64,000 nucleotides of DNA from VRUE01 sp963715625 (GCA_963715625.1 OY970260.1:248001-312000), one strand, 5' to 3'; positions 35,415-45,087 are shown, counted from the first letter of the stretch. Made by a program: numbers and translations. Notes: a model not told the origin generated them from the letters alone.

Positions 35415-35455
35415 CGTCCCGTATTGACCGTCTATATGACGGTCAATGCGGGACG
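35415..35455. repeat. Palindromic repeat, family E copy 2
   Basis: CGTCCCGTATTGACCGTC, a TATAT centre, then GACGGTCAATGCGGGACG: near-perfect 18-bp arms. The core recurs at 12970-13012. It spans the gap after the hydrolase stop and forms the last codons of the truncated DUF1697 frame. Confidence 0.7.
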
Positions 35456-35650
35456 CGTTACCGAGCGAAGTGCCTGGTGGCGATCTGGTCGATCGGCGCC
35501 CTCCTCGCTGGTGAAGATCACGTTCCCGCTGGCGCGGAAGCAGGCGACGTCAGCCAAGTCGAGTGTCTTGAAGCACCAGCGCAGCGCGTCGTTTTTGATC
35601 CGCCGGTTGCCGAGGTTCATCCCGCGCAGGAAGGCAACGTAGCGCTCCAC
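35432..35650 (-). pseudogene. Truncated DUF1697 protein
   Basis: The 72-codon frame opens with MERYVAFLRGMNLGNRRIKNDALRWCF and continues ASGNVIFTSEE, which is the N-terminal third of a DUF1697 protein (full length about 170-180). It then runs into 11-20 unrelated residues encoded by the family E palindrome and stops. The rest of the gene is missing, so it is a remnant, perhaps deleted when the palindrome or the neighbouring gene was joined here. Confidence 0.75.
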
Positions 35651-35700
35651 CCGCCCAGCTTACGAGCCCCGCCGAAGGTCCGACTGCGAGGATCTGGCCC

Positions 35701-36267
35701 GTGAGCGCCGACTACACGCAGCTTCCCGCCGACCTCCCCGTTCCCGAGGACGACGGCGCCGCCGATCACCTCAGCGGGGTCCCGGTGCCGGAGCTGACGC
35801 TGGCCTCGACCCCGGATGGCTCGATCGATCTCGCGGCTGCGGCGCGCGGCCGACTGGTCGCCTACGTCTACCCGCGAACAGGGGCCCCCGGCCAGCCCTT
35901 GCCCGCCGGCTGGGACGACATCCCCGGCGCCAGAGGCTGCACCCCGCAGAGCTGTGCCTACCGCGACAGCCTGGCCGAGTTCACATCGCTCGGCGCCAGC
36001 GTGCTCGGCATCAGCGCTCAGAGCCCCGACGAACAGCGCGAGTTCGCCGGGCGCGAGCACATCCCCTTTCCCCTGCTCTCCGACGAGGGTCTCCAACTCG
36101 CTGCCAGGCTGAAGCTCCCCACCTTCGAGGTCGACGGGACGACCCTCTACAAGCGCCTCACCTTCGTCGCCGAAGCCGGTCGGATCGTCAAGGTCTTCTA
36201 CCCGGTCTTCCCACCCGACCGCGACGCCACCGAGGTCCTCGCCTGGCTGCACCGCCGACGGGCCTAA
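35701..36267 (+). CDS. Peroxiredoxin, AhpC/TSA family
   Basis: A 188-residue thioredoxin-fold protein starting at GTG 35701. The peroxidatic region is AYVYPRTGAPGQPLPAGWDDIPGARGCTPQSCAYRDSLAEF, where the usual PxxxTxxC carries a long insert before the cysteines (GCTPQSC). Further on are VLGISAQSPDEQREFAGREHIPFPLLSDEGLQLA and YKRLTFVAEAGRIVKVFYPVFPP. It should reduce peroxides using a thiol donor. The insert makes it unlike standard BCP and closer to the less-studied redoxin subgroup. Confidence 0.8.
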   Translation: MSADYTQLPADLPVPEDDGAADHLSGVPVPELTLASTPDGSIDLAAAARGRLVAYVYPRTGAPGQPLPAGWDDIPGARGCTPQSCAYRDSLAEFTSLGASVLGISAQSPDEQREFAGREHIPFPLLSDEGLQLAARLKLPTFEVDGTTLYKRLTFVAEAGRIVKVFYPVFPPDRDATEVLAWLHRRRA

Positions 36268-36304
36268 AACGCTCCCTATAGGGGGTGTCTCAGGCCCGTC
36301 GGCG
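36253..36304. terminator. Bidirectional hairpin between peroxiredoxin and tmRNA
   Basis: Perfect 13-bp arms CGCCGACGGGCCT (36253-36265) and AGGCCCGTCGGCG (36292-36304) enclose 26 bases. It spans the peroxiredoxin stop and lies eight bases beyond the tmRNA 3' end, between two converging transcripts. Confidence 0.6.
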
Positions 36305-36311
36305 GGATTTA

Positions 36312-36670
36312 TGGAGGCGGCCGGAATTGAACCGGCGTCCGAGGTCGTAGCGCGAAGGTGTCTACAGGTATAGCCGGCGCTTGATTCTCGTCTCCCGGGG
36401 TCCGCGCCGGCGGGCACTGCGGGAGATAGAGCCCTCTGAGTTGTCCCCTGGCAGACGGGGCGATCCGCCTGGGTGAGCCCGCAATCTGAAGCCGGCTGCC
36501 CCCTCCGCGGGCGGGAGAGGACCGACTCTCATCGCCTAGGTTCTAGCTAGGCAGCGAGGGCGAACTCATGGTCCGCACGTATTGGTTGGTGCCGGGGTTT
36601 AGCGAGGCCTCCGGCAACCTCGACCTGCAACCGTTCGCACGGACCGACCACGTCGAAGCCTGTCGCCCCC
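36312..36670 (-). ncRNA. ssrA: Transfer-messenger RNA (tmRNA)
   Basis: The 5' end (36670 downward) reads GGGGGCGACAGGCTTCGACG, the classic tmRNA start. The 3' end carries a T-arm (GCCGG-TTCAATT-CCGGC) and an acceptor strand CGCCTCC plus A that pairs with the 5' GGGGGCG; CCA is not encoded. The tag frame, probably opening at GCT, encodes AKPRHQPIRADHEFALAA then TAG; the FALAA ending fits the proteolysis tag rule. It frees stalled ribosomes together with SmpB, encoded 3.3 kb downstream on the same strand. A TACAAT -10 lies at 36686-36691. Confidence 0.95.
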
Positions 36671-36685
36671 GTGCTATGTGGACGG

Positions 36686-36691
36686 ATTGTA
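36686..36691 (-). promoter_or_regulatory. -10 element of the tmRNA promoter
   Basis: TACAAT on the minus strand, 15 bases before the mature tmRNA 5' end, so a short leader would be removed by RNase P. No strong -35 is evident (CCAGGT at the right spacing). The 43-bp region is shared with the diverging flavoprotein gene. Confidence 0.5.
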
Positions 36692-36713
36692 CGGAGTCGG
36701 GTAGGAATACCTG

Positions 36714-38090
36714 GTGGCCGACTTGCATTTCGACGCGATCGTCCTCGGTGCAGGCGCGCCGGGCGAGGTCTGCGCCGGGCGGCTTGCCGACGGGGGGATG
36801 TCGGTGGCGATCGTCGAGCAGCATCTCCTCGGCGGAGAGTGCTCCTACTACGCCTGCATGCCCTCGAAGGCGCTGCTGCGGCCCGCCGACCTGCTCGGCG
36901 AGGCACGCCGCGTGCCCGGCGTCGCCGAGGCGGTGAGCGGAGAGCTCGACCCGCAGGCGGTGCTCGACCGCCGCGACGAGGTGATCCACGATCTCGACGA
37001 CTCGGGGCAGCTGCCCTGGCTGGAGGAACGCGGGATCGAGCTCTTCCGTGGCGAGGGCTCGCTCGACGGCGAGCGCCGTGTGAGCCTTGGAGAGAACGTG
37101 CTCACCGCCACCAGGGTCGTCGTCGTCGCGACCGGAAGCGGCGCGGCGATGCCTCCGGTCGACGGGCTCGACACGGTGCGCGCGTGGAACAACCGCGAGG
37201 CGACGACGGCGAAGCGGGTGCCTGAGAGCATGATCGTGCTCGGGGGCGGGCCGGTCGGCTCGGAGCTGGCGCAGGCCTGGTCGGCCCTCGGCACCGAGGT
37301 GGCCCTGATCGAGGGGGCCGAGCGGCTGCTCCCCCGCGAGGAGCCCTTCGCCGGCGAGCAGGTCGCCAAGGCCCTGCGCGAGAACCATGGCGTCGACGTG
37401 CGCACCGGCGCCCTCGCCGAGCATGCCGGCCGAGATGGCGACGTCGTCACGGTCGAGCTGAACGACGGCACCCAGGCCTCGGCGACCGAGATCCTGGTGG
37501 CGGTGGGCCGCAAGCCCCGAACGGGAGGGATCGGCCTGGAGTCGATCGGGGTCGAGCCCGGCGAGGGCGGATTCCTCCAGACGGACGATCGCATGAGAGT
37601 CGCGGGCCGCGACTGGCTCTACGGCGTCGGCGACGTCAACGGCCGCGCCCTCTTCACCCACATGGGCAAGTACCAGGCCTGGGTCGCGGCCGAGAATGCC
37701 CTCGGGCGCCCGGTCGAGGCCGTCGCCGAAGGCCTCGGCTCGCCGCGCGTCACCTTCACCGACCCCCAGGTCGCCGCGGCGGGCAGGACCCTCGACCAAG
37801 CGCGAGAGGCCGGGATCGACGCGAGGGCCGTCGACGTGCCGACCGACGGCACCGCGGGCGCCAGCTTCCAGGGCAAGGGAACCGGCGGCACCTCCCGCAT
37901 CGTCGTAGACGAGTCCCGCCAGATCATCGTCGGCGCCACCTTCACCGGCTTCGAGACCGCAGACTTCCTCCAAGCAGCAACAGTGGCGATAGTCGGCGAG
38001 GTCCCCCTCCCCAAGCTCCGCCACGCCGTCGCAGCCTACCCCACAAGAAGCGAGATTTGGCTAAAGCTACTCGAGGCATACGGCCTGTAA
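36714..38090 (+). CDS. Class I flavoprotein disulfide reductase (Lpd/MerA-like)
   Basis: A 458-residue protein starting at GTG 36714. FAD-binding AIVLGAGAPGEVCAGRLA, redox pair GGECSYYACMPSKALL (same C-x4-C spacing as lipoamide dehydrogenase), VVATGSGAA, NAD(P) site IVLGGGPVGSELAQAW and FAD ribityl motif YGVGDVNG. The dimer-interface dyad HAHPTxSE reads AAYPTRSE, so the catalytic His is replaced by Tyr. It may use a different thiol substrate or a different proton donor. The start is 44 bases from the divergent tmRNA. Confidence 0.85.
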   Translation: MADLHFDAIVLGAGAPGEVCAGRLADGGMSVAIVEQHLLGGECSYYACMPSKALLRPADLLGEARRVPGVAEAVSGELDPQAVLDRRDEVIHDLDDSGQLPWLEERGIELFRGEGSLDGERRVSLGENVLTATRVVVVATGSGAAMPPVDGLDTVRAWNNREATTAKRVPESMIVLGGGPVGSELAQAWSALGTEVALIEGAERLLPREEPFAGEQVAKALRENHGVDVRTGALAEHAGRDGDVVTVELNDGTQASATEILVAVGRKPRTGGIGLESIGVEPGEGGFLQTDDRMRVAGRDWLYGVGDVNGRALFTHMGKYQAWVAAENALGRPVEAVAEGLGSPRVTFTDPQVAAAGRTLDQAREAGIDARAVDVPTDGTAGASFQGKGTGGTSRIVVDESRQIIVGATFTGFETADFLQAATVAIVGEVPLPKLRHAVAAYPTRSEIWLKLLEAYGL

Positions 38091-38200
38091 GCGACCCCGG
38101 CAGGGGGTGGAGCGTCTTGTACTTTTTCGCGTGGTTCGGGCGCGGCCGGCAGGCCGCGACCTCGCGAAAAAGTTAAGCGGAACCCCCTGCCGGGGTCGCT
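38090..38200. repeat. Long hairpin element, family A copy 2
   Basis: Outer arms AGCGACCCCGGCAGGGGGT and its exact complement; inner core CTTGTACTTTTTCGCG and CGCGAAAAAGTTAAGCGG. It fills the whole gap between two converging stop codons, so it is a natural bidirectional terminator candidate. Confidence 0.8.
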
Positions 38201-38201
38201 C

Positions 38202-39981
38202 TCAGACCGTCGAGCGCCGCTTCAGGTCTTCCAGCAGCTCCTGGGGCAAGCCGACGACCTCGTCGAGGTCGTCGACCGAGCCGAAGCGGCCCAACCGCTC
38301 GCGGTGGGCGAGCAGGCGGGTGGCCTGGGTGACCGAGAGGTTCTCGGCCCGCAGCTGCTCGAAGGTGACCGAGTTGAGGTCGATCTGCCCGCCCGGCGAC
38401 GCGGCGGCCGGCGAAGGTGCTGGCGGCTGCGATGCAGGAGGTGGCGTGGGCGGCTTCGGCATCGGAGGAGGCACAGGCGGCTCGGGGGCCGGAGGCGGAG
38501 GAGTGGGAGGCCCGGGCGCAGGCGGAGGTGCCGGGGGCTCGGGGGCCGGAGGCGGCGTCGGTTGGGGTCCCATCGGAGCGGGGGGTTGCGGTACCGGTGG
38601 CTGGGCACCCTGGCCCTGGACCGACTGGATCACCGCCTGCTCGGCCTCGGCGGCGCGACGCTCTGCTTCGCGGGCTCGCTCCTCGGCCTGCGCGACGCTC
38701 TCGCGGATCTCACGCAACCGGCGCTCGCGCTCCTCCTCCTCGGACTTCAGCTTTGCCAGGCGCTCGGCCTCGGCGGCGCGGCGCTCCGCTTCCTTAGTCC
38801 GCTCCTCGATCTGGCGCAGGCGCTCCTGCGCCTCTTCCATCGCCCTCTCCTGCGCTTCGCGCTCCTGCTGCAGGCGCTGCTCGGCGATCTCGAGGCTGGG
38901 GGCGCCCACCGAGGGTGTCGCCGGCACGGGCGGCGCCTGCTGGATCGGCGGCGGAGCGGGTTGAAAGGCCTCCATCGGCTGGGTCTGCCCGCCCCGGGCG
39001 CGTGTAGCCCGCTCGTCGGCTTCGCGCTGGAGCCGCTCCGCCTCTTCGATGCGGCGATCGGCCTCGGCCCGGATCCGCTCCTCCTCGCGCTGGATCTCCC
39101 CCACCTTCGCCTGCACCCTCTGCTCGGCGGCGGCAGGGCCGTCGTAGCCCTGCGGCGCCCCTTGCGGCGTCACCTGCGGCGGCGCCGGTGACGGAATCGG
39201 CGCGACGGCCGGGGGCGGGGTCACAGGTTCCGGAGGAAGAGGGGATGCCGGAGGCACCGGCGATGCGGCAGGCACCTGCGGCGGGGGCGGCGACGGGGGC
39301 GGGGGCGACTGACCCGGGGGCATGCCGGCCTGGGCAGCCTGGCTCGCGCGCTGAAGCTGTTCGCGCTCGTGCGCGACCTTCGCCTCGGCGGCCTGCCTTT
39401 CGGCCTTCGCAGTTTCTCGGCGTGTCCGACGTCCTGAACGACCCGCGTCCTCCCGGCGGGTTGAAGCGGCGTTCGGCGCGTTTCGCCGCCCGTTCTTCCC
39501 GCCTGCGCTTCGACTCCTCCTGGCGGTGCTTGCGGTACTCGACCCGCGCCGCATGCTGCTGCTCGCGCGCCTGCTTGCGCTTCTCCTTGGCGCTCAGCGC
39601 CACGCCACCAGCAGCGGGAGGCGGCGCTGGGGCAACCGAAGGCCGCGCGGCCGCAGGGGAAGGCGCGGCGGGCTGCCCCGCCGTCTGGGACGCGGGCGTG
39701 GAGGGAGGCGCCATCGCGGCGGGCGGCCTTGGAGCCGGGGGCGGCGGCCCGGGCGAGGCGGCCTGCTTCTTCGCCTTCTCCTTGCTGCGGCGCTGGGTGA
39801 TGCTGACGATCAACAGGAGCAGCAGGATAGCCGCGACGAGGCCGCCGACGAAGTACTGAATGTTGTCGCCGATGAAGTCGCCGGCTTCGCTCGGAAACGA
39901 GTCGGCCTGGGCCTGAGCAGGGGCGATCAGGGCCACGGCCAGCGCCGATACTGGAAGGACCAGGGCAGAACGGATTCGCAT
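38202..39981 (-). CDS. Membrane-anchored coiled-coil protein with C-terminal helix-hairpin-helix, frameshifted
   Basis: Starts at 39981 with a signal-like segment (ALVLPVSALAVALIAPAQAQA) and a membrane helix (YFVGGLVAAILLLLLIVSI), then Pro/Ala-rich and basic segments to about 39470. The rest (AKAERQAAEAKVAHEREQLQ, long E/R heptads, Pro-rich tracts, then IDLNSVTFEQLRAENL and FGSVDDLDEVVGLPQELLEDL) continues in another frame to 38202. The break is within about 39421-39470. The C-terminal HhH resembles ComEA-type DNA-binding ends. With the frames joined the protein has about 590 residues. Function unknown; it sits beside smpB. Confidence 0.7.
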
Positions 39982-39991
39982 AGCCCCGACG

Positions 39992-40477
39992 CTACCTCAT
40001 CCGGCTCTTGAATTCGCGCTCGACCTCACGCCGCACGTCACGCTCGGCGATCTCGCGACGGCGGTCGCGCCCCTCCTTGCCGCGCGCCAGCGCCAGCTCG
40101 ACCTTGGCCCGCGAGCCCTTGAAGTAGATACGGGTCGGGATCAGGGTCAGCCCCCTCTCCGCCGTCTTGCCCACCAGCCTTTCGATCTCGGCCCGGTGCA
40201 GCAGCAGCTTCCGCGGTCGCTCGGGCTCGTGGTTCTCGCGGCTGGCCGGCTCATAGGGCGGGATGTGGAGGTTGCGCAGCCACACCTCGCCCCGCTCGAC
40301 GACCGCGTAGGCGTCGCTCATCTGCGCCTTCCCGTTGCGCAGCGACTTCACCTCGGAGCCGCGAAGGGCGATGCCCGCCTCCATCTTCTCGATCGGTTCG
40401 AACTTCTGCCGCGCACGGCGGTTGGTGGCGACGTCACCCGAGGCAGGCTCACGCTTCTTCTTGGCCTTCTTAGCCAT
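39992..40477 (-). CDS. smpB: SsrA-binding protein
   Basis: A 161-residue protein with the SmpB core: VATNRRARQKFEPIEKMEAGIALRGSEVKSLRNGKAQMSDAY, WLRNLHIPPYEPASRENHEPERPRKLLLH and LTLIPTRIYFKGSRAKVELALARGKEGRDRR. It delivers tmRNA to stalled ribosomes. The ATG at 40477 (MAKKAKKKREP) is preferred to one at 40516; it overlaps the rnr stop region by eight bases. The order rnr-smpB, with tmRNA 3.3 kb downstream, fits ribosome rescue with RNA decay. Confidence 0.96.
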   Translation of the reverse strand: MAKKAKKKREPASGDVATNRRARQKFEPIEKMEAGIALRGSEVKSLRNGKAQMSDAYAVVERGEVWLRNLHIPPYEPASRENHEPERPRKLLLHRAEIERLVGKTAERGLTLIPTRIYFKGSRAKVELALARGKEGRDRRREIAERDVRREVEREFKSRMR

Positions 40478-42089
40478 GGGGAGGGATCTCCAGGTCGACC
40501 CGGCCGCGGGCCGCATCGACTCCCGTCACCCGGACGGATATCGGATCCCCGAGCCGCAGGGCGGCGCCCGAATCGCGGCCGGCGAGCGCAGTCTCGGTCT
40601 CGTTCAGCTCGAAGCGCCCGCCCGCGAGCGTGCGCGCGGGGACGAGTCCCTCGTAGACGTCGCCCAGCTCGCCGCCGAAGGCGGCGAAGGCCCCGGCCCG
40701 GACCACGCCCGACACCTCGCCCTCGAACACGGCCTCCGCGCCGCGCTCGCCGAGCTCCCGCTCGAGCAGGTAGGCCGCGCAGACGTCGTCGGCGTCGCGC
40801 TCGATCCGCGCCGACTCGCGCTCCCGCTCGCTCGAGTGCCAGGCCACTTCCCGTGCTTCCGCGGCTCGCGGCGCCTCCTCTCCCTCGCCCAGCGTCGCCA
40901 GCAGCGCGCGGTGGACCACCAGGTCGGGATAGCGGCGGATCGGCGAGGTGAAGTGGCAGTAGGCGGGGCTGCCCAGCCCGGCGTGGCCGCTGTTGCGGTC
41001 GCTGTAGGAGGCCTGCATCAGGGAGCGGAGCACGAGCGATGTATACGCCTCGCGGCCGTGCCCGCGCCGCTTCGCCTCCTCGATCACCAGCCGGCTCGCC
41101 TCCGCCGCGACCTCTCCCGCCTGGCCCGGCGCCAGGCCCTGGCGCAGCGGCGGGGTCGGCACGCCCAGCGCGTGCAACTGCTCGACCAGTCGCTCGATCC
41201 GGCCGGGGTCGGGCTGCGCGTGGACCCGGTAGACGGCCGGCACGCGCTTGCGCTCGAGCAGCTGGGCGACCTGTTCGTTGGCGAGGATCATCAGCCGCTC
41301 GATCAGCCGGTGTGACTCGGTCTGCGCGACGGACCGGGCTCCGACCACGTTGCCGTCCGCGTCGAAGCGGAACTCCGGCTCGAAGGACTCGACGTCGAGG
41401 CTGGTCGTGCCACGGTGCTCGCCCAGTGCCGCCGCGACCTCGCGGGCGACGGCGAGGGGCTCGGCGACATCCCCCGGCGCGCTCGCACGACCGTCGAAGA
41501 CCAGGTCGAGCCGGTCGTAGTCCAGGCGCGCCTGCGAACGGATGCGGCTGCGGTAGAAGCTCGCCGCGCGGGGCACACCGCTCGCACTAAGCTCGACCTC
41601 CGCCGTCACCGCGAGCCGCTCAACCCCCGGCGCCAGGCTGCACGCCTCCTCGCTCAGCGCGCGCGGCAGCATCGGCTCGACCGCGCCGGGGACGTAGGTG
41701 CTGTTGGCGCGCCCCCGCGCCTCGAGGTCAAGCGGCGTTCCGGGCCGGACGTGGGCGGCGACGTCGGCGATGTGGATCCAGACGCGCGCCGCGTCGCCCT
41801 CCCGCCGTGCCGAGACCGCGTCGTCGAAGTCGCGTGCGGTGGCGGGGTCGACGGTGAAGGTCGCCAGCTCGGTCAGGTCGCGGCGGCGGATCCCGCTGCC
41901 CTCGGCGGCGTCGGCGGCGCGTCCCGCTTCGACCTCGACAGCGGCGGGAAAGCCCCGGCGCCCGAGCCCCTCCGCCAGCAGCGCCTCGACCGCCTCGCGG
42001 GCGTTCTTCGGCACCTTCGCCCGGCCCCTCCCCCGCGCCCGCTGACGCGCCCTGTAGTAGCGCCAGTCGCGCCTGCTCACCGCCACCAC
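40470..42089 (-). CDS. rnr: RNase R/RNase II-type exoribonuclease, short form
   Basis: A 539-residue RNB-domain enzyme. The catalytic acidic cluster is FTVDPATARDFDDAVSA, with IADVAAHV, LPRALSEEACSLAPG, LMILANEQVA, RVHAQPDP and YCHFTSPIRRYPDLVVHRALL. An S1-like segment ends the protein (GAFAAFGGELGDVYEGLVPA). The N-terminal cold-shock domains of E. coli RNase R (about 200 residues) are missing; only a basic 30-residue start remains (RRDWRYYRARQRARGRGRAK). The GTG start at 42089 is likely. It degrades structured RNA 3' to 5'. Confidence 0.9.
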   Translation of the reverse strand: MVAVSRRDWRYYRARQRARGRGRAKVPKNAREAVEALLAEGLGRRGFPAAVEVEAGRAADAAEGSGIRRRDLTELATFTVDPATARDFDDAVSARREGDAARVWIHIADVAAHVRPGTPLDLEARGRANSTYVPGAVEPMLPRALSEEACSLAPGVERLAVTAEVELSASGVPRAASFYRSRIRSQARLDYDRLDLVFDGRASAPGDVAEPLAVAREVAAALGEHRGTTSLDVESFEPEFRFDADGNVVGARSVAQTESHRLIERLMILANEQVAQLLERKRVPAVYRVHAQPDPGRIERLVEQLHALGVPTPPLRQGLAPGQAGEVAAEASRLVIEEAKRRGHGREAYTSLVLRSLMQASYSDRNSGHAGLGSPAYCHFTSPIRRYPDLVVHRALLATLGEGEEAPRAAEAREVAWHSSERERESARIERDADDVCAAYLLERELGERGAEAVFEGEVSGVVRAGAFAAFGGELGDVYEGLVPARTLAGGRFELNETETALAGRDSGAALRLGDPISVRVTGVDAARGRVDLEIPPHG

Positions 42090-42092
42090 CCC

Positions 42093-42139
42093 TTCCGGTG
42101 CGCTTTATGTGGGCATAGGTGACATAAAGCGCACCGGAA
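42093..42139. repeat. 47-bp palindrome, family D copy 2
   Basis: Arms TTCCGGTGCGCTTTATGT and the exact complement, 47 bp overall. The same arms and length occur inside the PHP-glycosyltransferase gene at 12094-12140. Here it fills the 52-bp gap between the S41 protease stop and the rnr start. Confidence 0.85.
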
Positions 42140-42141
42140 GC

Positions 42142-43326
42142 TCATTGCTCGGCTGCCAGCTCCTTCAGGGCACGGTCGAGCGCCTCGTCGCGCGCGGTCT
42201 GGGGCAGGTCGCGAACCCGGACGTCGGGATGGATGCCATCGCTCTCGGCCAGGTTGACGCCCTCCGGGGTGAAGTACTCGCCGATCGTCAGCTTCAGGGC
42301 GCCGCCGTTGGAAAGGCCGACCTCCTGCTGGAAGACGCCCTTGCCGTAGGAGCGGGTCCCGACCACGGTGGCGCCGGCGTCGTCGGCAAGGGCCGCGGTG
42401 AGGATCTCCGCCGCCGAGGCGGTGTTGCGATCGATCAGGACGGCCATCGGCACGGCCCTGAGGTTGCCGCCTACCGTCTTGTAGACGGCGCTCCCCTGGG
42501 TGCGGGACTCGGTGCTGACGACGACTTCGCCCTCGGGCAGGAAGACGCTGGCGGTGAGAACTGCCTCGTCGAGCAGGCCGCCGCCGTTCGCGCGCAGGTC
42601 GAGCATGATCCCCTCCACCCCCTTTCGCTCCAGCTTCTCAACCGCTTTTCGCAGCAGCGCGTGGACGCCTTCGCTGAAGCTGGCCAGGCGGATGTAGCCG
42701 AGCTTTCGCCCGTCCACCTCCTTCACATTGCTGGCGATGACCGGCAGCGCGATCTGGGCCCGGGTGATCTCCAGCTCGCGGACCTCACCGTCCGACCGCC
42801 CCCGCACCCCGATCCTCACCTCGGTGCCTTCCGGGCCTTTGATCCTCTCGGTGGAGAACTCGCTGCTCTTGCCGGCGATCGACTTGCCGTCGACGGAGAC
42901 GATCACGTCGCCAGCCTTCAACCCCGCCTCCTGGGCGGGCGAACCGGGGAAGACGCGGTCGATGCGCAGGCCCGGCTTCGCCTGCTCGACGGTGAGCCCG
43001 ATCCCCGAGAAACGGCCCGAGATCGCTTCGTTGAAGCGGGCCAGCGCTTCCGGCGAGAGGTAGTCGGAGAAGCGGTCGTCGTGGCGGCGGCGCAGCTCGC
43101 GAACCATGCCCTGCAGCGAGGCGTTGGTCAGCTCGCCCGTGCCGACCGGCCGGTAGTAGTTGTCCTCGATCAGTTCGGTCGCTTCGGCGGTCAACCCGGC
43201 CGAGTCGCCGACGAAGCGGTAGCGGAGGAATTCGGGCAGCTGCGCGGGGTGGCCGCCGAGCCAGATGCCGGCGCAGAGCACCGCGGCCGCCGCGACCGCG
43301 AGGGCCGCAATCCGCCTCGCCATCAC
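42142..43326 (-). CDS. Carboxy-terminal processing protease, S41 family
   Basis: A 394-residue CtpA-like protease. An N-terminal membrane anchor (IAALAVAAAAVLCAGIWLGG) precedes a PDZ domain (FSGIGLTVEQ, DRVFPGSPAQEAGLKAGDVIVSVDG) and the catalytic core with Ser in DRNTASAAEILTAAL and Lys in GTRSYGKGVFQQE. It trims extracytoplasmic proteins after the membrane. It follows ftsX by 7 bases, a common actinobacterial neighbour order with FtsEX. Confidence 0.93.
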   Translation of the reverse strand: MMARRIAALAVAAAAVLCAGIWLGGHPAQLPEFLRYRFVGDSAGLTAEATELIEDNYYRPVGTGELTNASLQGMVRELRRRHDDRFSDYLSPEALARFNEAISGRFSGIGLTVEQAKPGLRIDRVFPGSPAQEAGLKAGDVIVSVDGKSIAGKSSEFSTERIKGPEGTEVRIGVRGRSDGEVRELEITRAQIALPVIASNVKEVDGRKLGYIRLASFSEGVHALLRKAVEKLERKGVEGIMLDLRANGGGLLDEAVLTASVFLPEGEVVVSTESRTQGSAVYKTVGGNLRAVPMAVLIDRNTASAAEILTAALADDAGATVVGTRSYGKGVFQQEVGLSNGGALKLTIGEYFTPEGVNLAESDGIHPDVRVRDLPQTARDEALDRALKELAAEQ

Positions 43327-43333
43327 GGAACGT

Positions 43334-44250
43334 TCAGACCTTGAGGAAGCGGCGCAGCGTGATGCCCGACCCGAGCGCCGAGACCAGTACCGCGGCCCCG
43401 AAGAGGATCGCGACCAGCGCCGGGAACGAGAGGGTGCTGTTGTTCTGCGCCGCCAGGAAGGAGAAGGTGTCGCTCAGCGGGTCGACGATGGTGATCTTGC
43501 CCAGCCACAGGATCAGTATGGCGAGCAGGCCGCCCGCGAAGCCGACGACGACGCCCTCGATCATGAAGGGCCAGCGGATGAACCAGCGGGTCGCGCCGAC
43601 CAGCCGCATCACCTCGACCTCGCGGCGCCGGGTGTAGATCGAGAGCCGGATCGTGTTGCCGACCAGCATCAGCGAGGCGAGGATCAGCAGGGCCGTGATC
43701 ACGGTCAGCACGATCTTCAGCGCGCTGGTCACCTGCTCGATCTGCTGGGACTCCTGCTGGCGGTCGAAGATCTCCTGGACGATCGGCGAGATCGGCTTCG
43801 GCTTGCCGTTCGGGCCCGGCGGCATGATCGCCGCCCGCACGCCGTCGAGGTTGGCGGCGTCGTCGGCCTTGATCTGGAAGTTCGCCGGCAGGGGGTTGTC
43901 GTGAAGCTGGGCGAGCAGGTCTTCGCTCTTGCTCTTGCCGAGGTCCTCTTCCAGTTCCACCAGTGCCTCCGCCTTGGTGATCAGCGTGACCGACTCGACG
44001 TGGGGAATCGCTTCGAGCTTGGACTGCAGCGCCGCGATTTCGCCCTGGGTCGCGTCGTCGTAGATCGCGGCCCGGATCTCGAGGCTCTCGCGCACGGACT
44101 CGCTCTTCGCCTGCGTCGTCTGGAAGACGGGGATCAGGACGCCGAGCAGGATCACCGTGGTCACGGTGGTGACGATCGCCGCCATGCTCGGAGCGCCGTT
44201 GCGGCGCAGCGCGCGGAATGCCTCCTGGGTGAAGAAGAAGAAGCGTGACA

Positions 44251-44251
<1 letters not shown>
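43334..44251 (-). CDS. ftsX: Cell-division protein FtsX
   Basis: A 305-residue protein with four membrane segments. The N-terminal cytoplasmic start is FFFFTQEAFRALRRNGAPSMAAI, followed by a large extracytoplasmic domain (residues about 45-190) that contacts peptidoglycan hydrolases, and a cytoplasmic loop RLSIYTRRREVEVMRLVGAT typical of the FtsX family. Its ATG overlaps the ftsE stop as TGATG. With FtsE it couples ATP hydrolysis to wall cleavage at division. Confidence 0.95.

Positions 44252-45087
<836 letters not shown>

Noticed and set aside
36543..38024. Minus-strand frame covering part of tmRNA and the flavoprotein gene
   Set aside because: It overlaps a clear tmRNA and is antisense to a clear flavoprotein.
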